60,000 nucleotides of DNA from Nymphaea colorata (taxonomy: Eukaryota > Streptophyta > Magnoliopsida > Nymphaeales > Nymphaeaceae). Made by a program: the position numbers and the translations under genes. Shown here piece by piece: positions 54,804 to 60,000 of the stretch (positions are counted from its first letter, which is position 1; every line of letters begins with the position of its first letter). The stretch lies in NCBI RefSeq assembly GCF_008831285.2, contig NC_045146.1:18781149-18841148 (forward strand), read 5' to 3'. A model generated the notes under the pieces. The model had not been told where the DNA came from and did no database searches. It was given only the letters and a program-made list of their open reading frames with translations.

Positions 54804-55550
54804 GAGGGTGTTTGGATGCCACTTCAAAACTTGGTTTTGTATCAGGTTTTGCCTCCAAAACCACTTTTTGAATATCAGGTTTTGCCTCCAAAAAACACTT
54901 TTTGAAAGCGTTTGGATGACGAGAAAATGTTGTTTTGTAAAAACTGGGTTGTCACAAAACAATGTTTTCACATAAGGATGAAACACTTGGACCCAGACAT
55001 GGTTTTTACCTGGTCATCCAAACATATAAACCAGGTTTTCAAAACTCATTAAAAAACCAAATTTTAAAAAGCTCACTAAAAAACCAAATTTTAACATTAA
55101 TTACAAATAACGTTTCAGAGTTTTAAATGTAGCGGTTTTTGTCTGGTATAATACGGTGAACTTGAAAAAAAAAATAAAAAAATACGGTAAAGTTTTAAAA
55201 ATTAAAAAAACTAAAAATGAGAGAAAAAAATAACAACACAAACATCAAAAGATAAGTGAATTTGCAATAAATAAAAAATAAAAAATAAAAAAACTGTTTG
55301 GCATCAAAAAAATGGAAAAAGTGAAAAAAAAACGTGAAAAAATATGTTAAAAACGCTCTTCTTTTTCGTTTTTAATGTTTTTAAAGAAGAATCGACATTT
55401 AATTTTCTCATGTTTTTTTTTAAATAACGAGAATCGACATTTAATTTTCTCGTGTTTTTTTTTAAATAACGTGTTACTCAAAACACTCTAACTTTAACAA
55501 AACCTAGTTTTTTGAGAACAAGTTTTAAAGGGTTGCATCCAAATGCCCCC
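54804..55550. mobile_element. PIF/Harbinger-type MITE, 747 bp
   Basis: Ends GAGGGTGTTTGGATGC and, inverted, GGGGGCATTTGGATGC are flanked by the 3-bp duplication TTA (54801-54803, 55551-55553), as expected for Tourist/Harbinger elements. A further inverted pair (gcgtttggatgac near 54908 and gtcatccaaaca near 55012) suggests a second element nested inside. There is no coding capacity. Confidence 0.75.
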
Positions 55551-55644
55551 TTAGCTTTTTTTTGGTTGGCACATCCAAAACCTGGTTTTTAAATAACCTA
55601 AGGGAGGTCCAATTTTTGGGGTTAAAGTTGGTCTTTGCATAAAG

Positions 55645-55872
55645 TTTGAAGTGACTATAATGCTGGTAAGTCTTGTGTGGATCCTTCAAGGGTTAGTGAT
55701 ATAGGTAGATCATGGTGGACTATGTGAGTTCTACCTCCTACTTGCTCCCGAATTTTTTGTTGTTGCAAGAACAGAAAGTAACATGGAAATGTTAAAGAAT
55801 GAAGAACAACTAATTGCATATGAATTTAGAAATTCTTTGAAATGATGAGGAGAAAAGTACACTTGTGTTCAT
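55645..55872 (-). repeat. Duplication block X, copy 3 (short, inverted)
   Basis: It matches 51430-51650, covering the end of the exon-like frame and the intron side, with more substitutions. It lies directly before block U copy 7, whereas X copy 1 lies some 630 bp before U copy 3. Confidence 0.75.
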
Positions 55873-56309
55873 GCACATTGTACCTCCCATTCTTCTCTTA
55901 TTTTGTTATTTTTTCCTCGTTGTTTGGGGAACATACTCCTACCATGCAGCTACTGTACATAAAAAATATCAATGGACAACGGCTGAGAGAGAGAGAGTGA
56001 CTCATGTATGGCCACCGATGTCTAGTGAGTATTGTCATTAAAGTAGATGAAAAACCACTTAAAACACGTTTTTTTCATTTTGACTTTTTTCCAAAAATGG
56101 TGGGTTTTTAAAGTTTAAAATCACTGACTTATTTTTTGTGTTTTATGCATATTTAAAAATAACAAACACACACACAATTTTTATGACTACAGTCTAAACC
56201 ACATCCATATTTGTTATTTTCATCTAAATCTAACGTGCAAATTGGCAAGTTAGTAATAAAAACGGCGAAGGCATCTACATTTATTAATTTAGTTATAATG
56301 GCTTAAGAC

Positions 56310-56317
56310 TATAAATA
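56310..56317 (+). promoter_or_regulatory. TATA box of RING copy 7
   Basis: TATAAATA about 100 bp before the start codon at 56413. Confidence 0.5.
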
Positions 56318-56412
56318 CCGGGCCTGAGGGAGTCCAATGTCCTCACCTCAATAGAAGAGAAAGAAAAGAAACCTTGGACTTCTTCAAACATTTGTTTCTT
56401 TCAAAGAAAGAG

Positions 56413-56826
56413 ATGAATATTGACATCAAAGTGGGGCTCCATTGCAAAAATGAAGCCCCCCTGAAGCTGTTCACCCAACAGAGAGTGGGTTCATAGTAAA
56501 TATAGAGTTCTTCCTGAAAGATACCTTAAATGTCAATGGAGAAGATGGTGAGGTGACAAAGAGCCAATGCTGCTATTAGCAGAAGATCGTCACCATATAT
56601 TCTATGCAAATTTGTGATGTTAGTCATGCGGAGCAACTGCCCTACAATACCCTCCACGTTGACATGGATATGGATCTGAGGCTGTAGAGAAGGTGAAAGC
56701 TGAGGTTGTTAGAACCATTATGAGCAGGATGGAAGTGGTTAGAAACGACAGCTCATCTCTTTGGACCGTCTTTATGGAGATCCGTGTAGAATGTAAGATA
56801 GAGATAAGTGAAGAAGAGGCTGGTAA
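56413..56826 (+). pseudogene. RING-H2 gene, copy 7, frameshifted and cut before the finger
   Basis: It starts MNIDIKV and then shifts frame because three to four bases are lost (gtggggctcc against gtgaggggctcc). Further indels and in-frame stops follow. Readable pieces include DTLNVIG-like and LWTVFMEIRVE wording. Homology stops at the Ala-Gly codons before the RING finger (56826). Confidence 0.8.
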
Positions 56827-56862
56827 TCCTCTTCTTAGGTTTAGTTTGACTTAGAAGTGAAG

Positions 56863-58274
56863 AACCTAACAGTAAGTATCATCTGTCATTCTTCATGTAG
56901 GTCGGCCCGCCAGTCCCACTGACCCCAGTCGCTCCTCTCGCCGGTGCTGTCCCTATCGGTGTGGACGCCGGATAAACGTGATCGTTCATATCCGAAGATT
57001 TATCCACTCCCAACCACAAAATCTCAGGCTGGTATCTTGGAAAACCGCAGGGGAAGTAAGGAAACCACCTCTCCCTCTCACTGCTGCCCAGTTGAGCGAC
57101 AAAGAGGAGAGAGGAGAAAGGGGAAGAAGGGAATATGCAACGGAAAGTGGGGGGAGAAGGTGCGAGTGGTCTTCGTTTAGCGACAGCCGCTATGCAACCA
57201 TTGCCGATCCTTCCATTTTACCTACTCTCTAACTTTAACCCCCATTCCCAATAATTGGAACTCTTAGATTTTCAGCCTTTTGCTGAAATTTTTTCCCTCT
57301 TATAATTTATTTTATAAACAGATTTGGATTCAATTGGAAGTTGAAGTTGGATCCAAATTACCAATTTTTTCATAATTTTAGTGTAACTGGTGGGCGGCTG
57401 GAGGCGACAATAGATGTTTAATTTGGTTAATGGGAAGCAGTGAGTAATATGCGGCGGTACGTCTGATTCATTTATATATAATTTTTTGTTCTTTGATATC
57501 AATTCCGAGGATCCATACTGAAATTCAAAGGACACTTCAATCTATAAGAAATTAGAAGCCCGATCTCATGCTTTCTTAGTTTTCTTCTTCCAATTGAATG
57601 CAAATCTGTTTAATATAATCTGCAATCAGGCTGCCTATAAAATAAATTATAAGAAAAAAAGCTGAAAATCGAATTCTTGAAGAATTTAATGGTAAGAGTT
57701 CCAATTATTGAGAATGGGGTTTAAAGTTAGAGAGCGGGTAAAATGGAAGGATCGGCGATGGTTGTGTAGCGGCTGTCGCTAAACGAAGACCACTCGCACC
57801 TTCTCCCCACTTTCGGTTACATATTCCCTTCTTTCCCTTTCTCCTCTCTCCTCTCCTTCCCTCTTCGTCACTCAACTGGGCAGAAGTGAGAGGGGGAGGT
57901 GGTTTCCTGACTTCCCTTGCGGTACCATCGTGAAATTTTGTGGTTGGGAGTAGATAAATCTTCGGATATGAACGATTGCATTTATCCGGCATCCAGACCG
58001 ATGGGGGCGGCACCGGGCGGAGGTGCGGCTGGGGTCGGTGGGCAGGGGCGGAGTCAGAATTTTTTTCAAGGACTGGCCAAATGGTCCGTGGGTTGGGCCA
58101 AAAGGAGCGACGGGTCTGGCCAAATTAAAAAAATTTGATTTTTTCACTATAATATTTTTTTTCTTGTGCTCACTCGGGCAATGTCCCAGGCGCCCCCCCG
58201 CTCCCTCCGCCCCTATCGGTGGGACTGGCGGGCCGACCTACATGAAGAATGACGACGATACTTACTACTAGGTT
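56863..58274. repeat. Fold-back element with ~450-bp arms
   Basis: Left arm 56863-57316 and right arm 57636-58274 are inverted copies. Outer ends read aaccta..agtaagtatc on both sides; inner anchors are cttataatttattttata (57299) and its complement (57636). The right arm is longer because a 173-bp MITE is inserted in it. The spacer is about 320 bp. The arms contain GC-rich purine tracts and mirror-image open frames (56944-57180 plus, 58013-57705 minus) that are not independent genes. No target duplication is evident. Confidence 0.85.
58043..58215. mobile_element. hAT-type MITE, 173 bp, nested in the fold-back arm
   Basis: Ends CAGGGGCGGAG and, inverted, TAGGGGCGGAGGG are flanked by a perfect 8-bp duplication TCGGTGGG (58035-58042 and 58216-58223). 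The opposite arm of the fold-back element (around 56906-56920) preserves the unoccupied site, with a single copy of the target (TCAGTGGG read in the same sense), which confirms the insertion. Confidence 0.95.
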
Positions 58275-58279
58275 ATTGT

Positions 58280-60000
58280 TCGCACCCCTCTCCTTTTTTA
58301 AGGAGGTCGAAATGCGAGTCAACAAAATTCTTTTAAAATTGGGGTTTTGAGAAAAAATTTTCAAGAGAAAGGGATCCACCCGTCGGTACGAGGTCCAACC
58401 GTTCCTGCCACCTTTAACATGGGTAATTAGACCAAGGATTAAGGATCATTTGGATCATATACGAGTTATTGATGCAAATCCTATATGCTTGTGCATTGAG
58501 GTTTTAGATTCAAGAACCGAAATTCATTTTTTGAATAAATGAATTTGAATATTGGGGGGTTTTCAAGCTGGTTTAAAAACCTTTGTTTTGGTGTTATTTG
58601 AAACATATAATTCTTTACGATTTTGAAGATTTTGAATTGAGTTCTTTGTTGTGAACTCTAGATAATGATGATCATCTTATCATCAAAATTGATTTTGAAC
58701 TCTTCTTTTGTCAAATCATGTGATTCGTAGAATTTATTCTTTTGAAAGAACATACGTTCCAAATTATTAGAAAACATGTTGTTTTCCAAATACACTTTGG
58801 CCAAGATTAAGAATGCATTGCTTGTGTTTTCTTTTGAAGTTAAGTGAGGTTTACAAATTCTCATTGCAATATGACTTGGTCACTTTTTGCAACTCAAATT
58901 TGAATCACTTAATTTCTTGAGAATGTGCATGTGGTGCTATTGATTTTGAGTGAAAGTGAATGCATGAAACGAGAATGGAAACTATATGAAACATTCATTC
59001 TTCTCTCTCTCATAATCCCTCAAGATTCATTCATATGAAACATACATTTTTCACTCTCTCATAATCGCTCAAAGTCCATATTGTAATTGCACGTCATACA
59101 ATCTACATATAAAGATTGATTTCAATTAAAATGTAGGACTTTCTCTATATGCGCTTATCATATGATTAAGCACATGAATTAGAGATATAGTCCATAAGCT
59201 CGATGTTTGACATAAAATTATCAAAATGATGAAAATGTATAAATGATGCTAAGTTCAATCTTTGAAATGGATGGGAGACGTGGATGACATCCACTTTTGT
59301 TTCAAAATAGCTAAAATCAGACCTTGTGTTGATTTAAATAGCTGAAAATTATGGACATTGATTCCAATGAAGGGCTTGTTTCATAGATAGAAATGAGAAG
59401 TCATTTGTCAAAGTTCAGATTTCGTACTCATGAAATCGTCAACTTCTTTGGATGGTTCTAGGATAGTTGGCATTTCAAATATACAAAATTTGACATTCTT
59501 AAACAAATTCCTATGAAACATGGTCTGATTTCAACAACATATATACATCTTACGTATGGATTTGCTGAAATTCAGCAAATTTTAAAATGACATGAAAACG
59601 ATTTCATAACTTGGTACTATGAAAATCAAAATGAACCATCTTCTTAAAACCAGTTTGGAAACATGTTCCGATCTGATTTTAAGAGAGGAAAACAATTTTT
59701 AACAAGAGATTGAACACGTATATGTATATATATAACAATGTATATATATATACATACTTTACTCTTCAAAATAAAATTTCATGAAGGGGCCACATAACTC
59801 ATGAATCATGAAGATTCATGACTGTGTTCTTTTACATGAGAAGATTGAAAACTTGTTCCAAATCCCCCCTACTACCCTTGATCAATTAAATAAAGCATGA
59901 GATAAAATAACTTTAAATAAAAAGAGATAAATGAATGCTCAAGCTAGTTCATCCTTAATTTCGCCATGCAAAGGTGGATTACATTCATGAGAATGCATTC
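58280..60000. other. AT-rich end of window, no gene recognised
   Basis: Only short frames are seen. The words aaaattggggttttgagaaa at 58335 and many gaattcat/atgaaac repeats recall the flanks of LTR elements, but no LTR, primer site or protein motif could be identified. A near-palindromic tatata run lies at 59717-59757. Confidence 0.35.

Larger units (their letters stand above)
55880..56826 (-). repeat. Duplication block U, copy 7 (inverted, partial)
   Basis: It contains part of the upstream segment, the promoter and the first two thirds of a RING pseudogene. A stretch of about 45 bp at its left edge (55885-55930) is turned around relative to the other copies. The right edge coincides with a fold-back element. 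Confidence 0.8.

Noticed and set aside
56944-57232. Two overlapping open frames in the fold-back left arm, mirrored at 57705-58147
   Set aside because: Both arms show mirror-image frames in more than one phase, typical of stop-poor GC-rich repeats and not of a gene.

Overview
The window looks like nuclear DNA of a flowering plant. It is AT-rich and dominated by decayed LTR retrotransposons, LINE remnants, MITEs, microsatellites and gene fragments with GT-AG introns. The recognisable proteins are plant types: an endoplasmic-reticulum small heat-shock protein (sHSP), a Raf-like plant kinase, a patatin-like phospholipase and a RING-H2 protein. I cannot name the species. A run of exactly 100 N (1394-1493) marks an assembly join of unknown size. 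I found no convincing tRNA, rRNA or CRISPR array. Only one gene appears intact from start to stop, the intronless RING-H2 gene at 22436-23077 on the minus strand. Nearly everything else is broken. All homologies here were recognised by eye, without alignment software, so block ends are approximate. 

The main architecture is a mosaic of segmental duplications. One block, called U here, holds the RING-H2 gene, its TATA promoter and about 1.2 kb of upstream DNA. It recurs at 1-405 (cut by the window edge), 11909-13705, 22316-24295, 32149-33140, 35220-35532 plus 41437-43575 (inverted, split by an LTR element), 43580-45555, 45556-47280 (inverted) and 55880-56826 (inverted). Other blocks travel with U. 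P holds exons of an unidentified membrane protein and a Raf-like kinase fragment (9560-11908, 20196-21765, 34270-35150). K holds an unidentified exon (8030-8900, 24350-24900 inverted, 33366-34230). X holds another unidentified exon (30745-31520, 51385-52130, 55645-55872). sHSP copies lie at 1225-5599, 14625-15419 and 16622-16964, with an orphan promoter piece at 52150-52540. Several blocks meet in inverted orientation and form long palindromes. 

By region: 1-6 kb is an sHSP pseudogene with a Copia element in its intron. 6-9.5 kb holds duplicated non-coding blocks. 9.5-13.7 kb has P, a kinase palindrome and U. 14.4-17 kb has two more sHSP pseudogenes. 17-20.1 kb is a junction of Ty3, Copia and LINE fragments. 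20.2-26 kb has P, the intact RING gene, K and an inverted copy of 6.25-7.3 kb. 26-30.3 kb has no recognisable gene. 30.3-35.5 kb has X, a RING pseudogene, a LINE tail, K and P. 35.5-41.4 kb is a large non-autonomous LTR element (LARD type). 41.4-47.3 kb has three RING pseudogene blocks in alternating orientation. 47.3-48.9 kb has a patatin fragment and a long fold-back repeat. 49-58.3 kb has further repeats, two hAT-type MITEs with perfect 8-bp target duplications, one Harbinger-type MITE and a fold-back element. 58.3-60 kb is AT-rich with nothing recognised. 

No pathway joins the genes. The coherent story is one of duplication, inversion and transposon capture. The many inverted repeats made of gene pieces could yield hairpin RNAs if transcribed, but the sequence alone does not show transcription.
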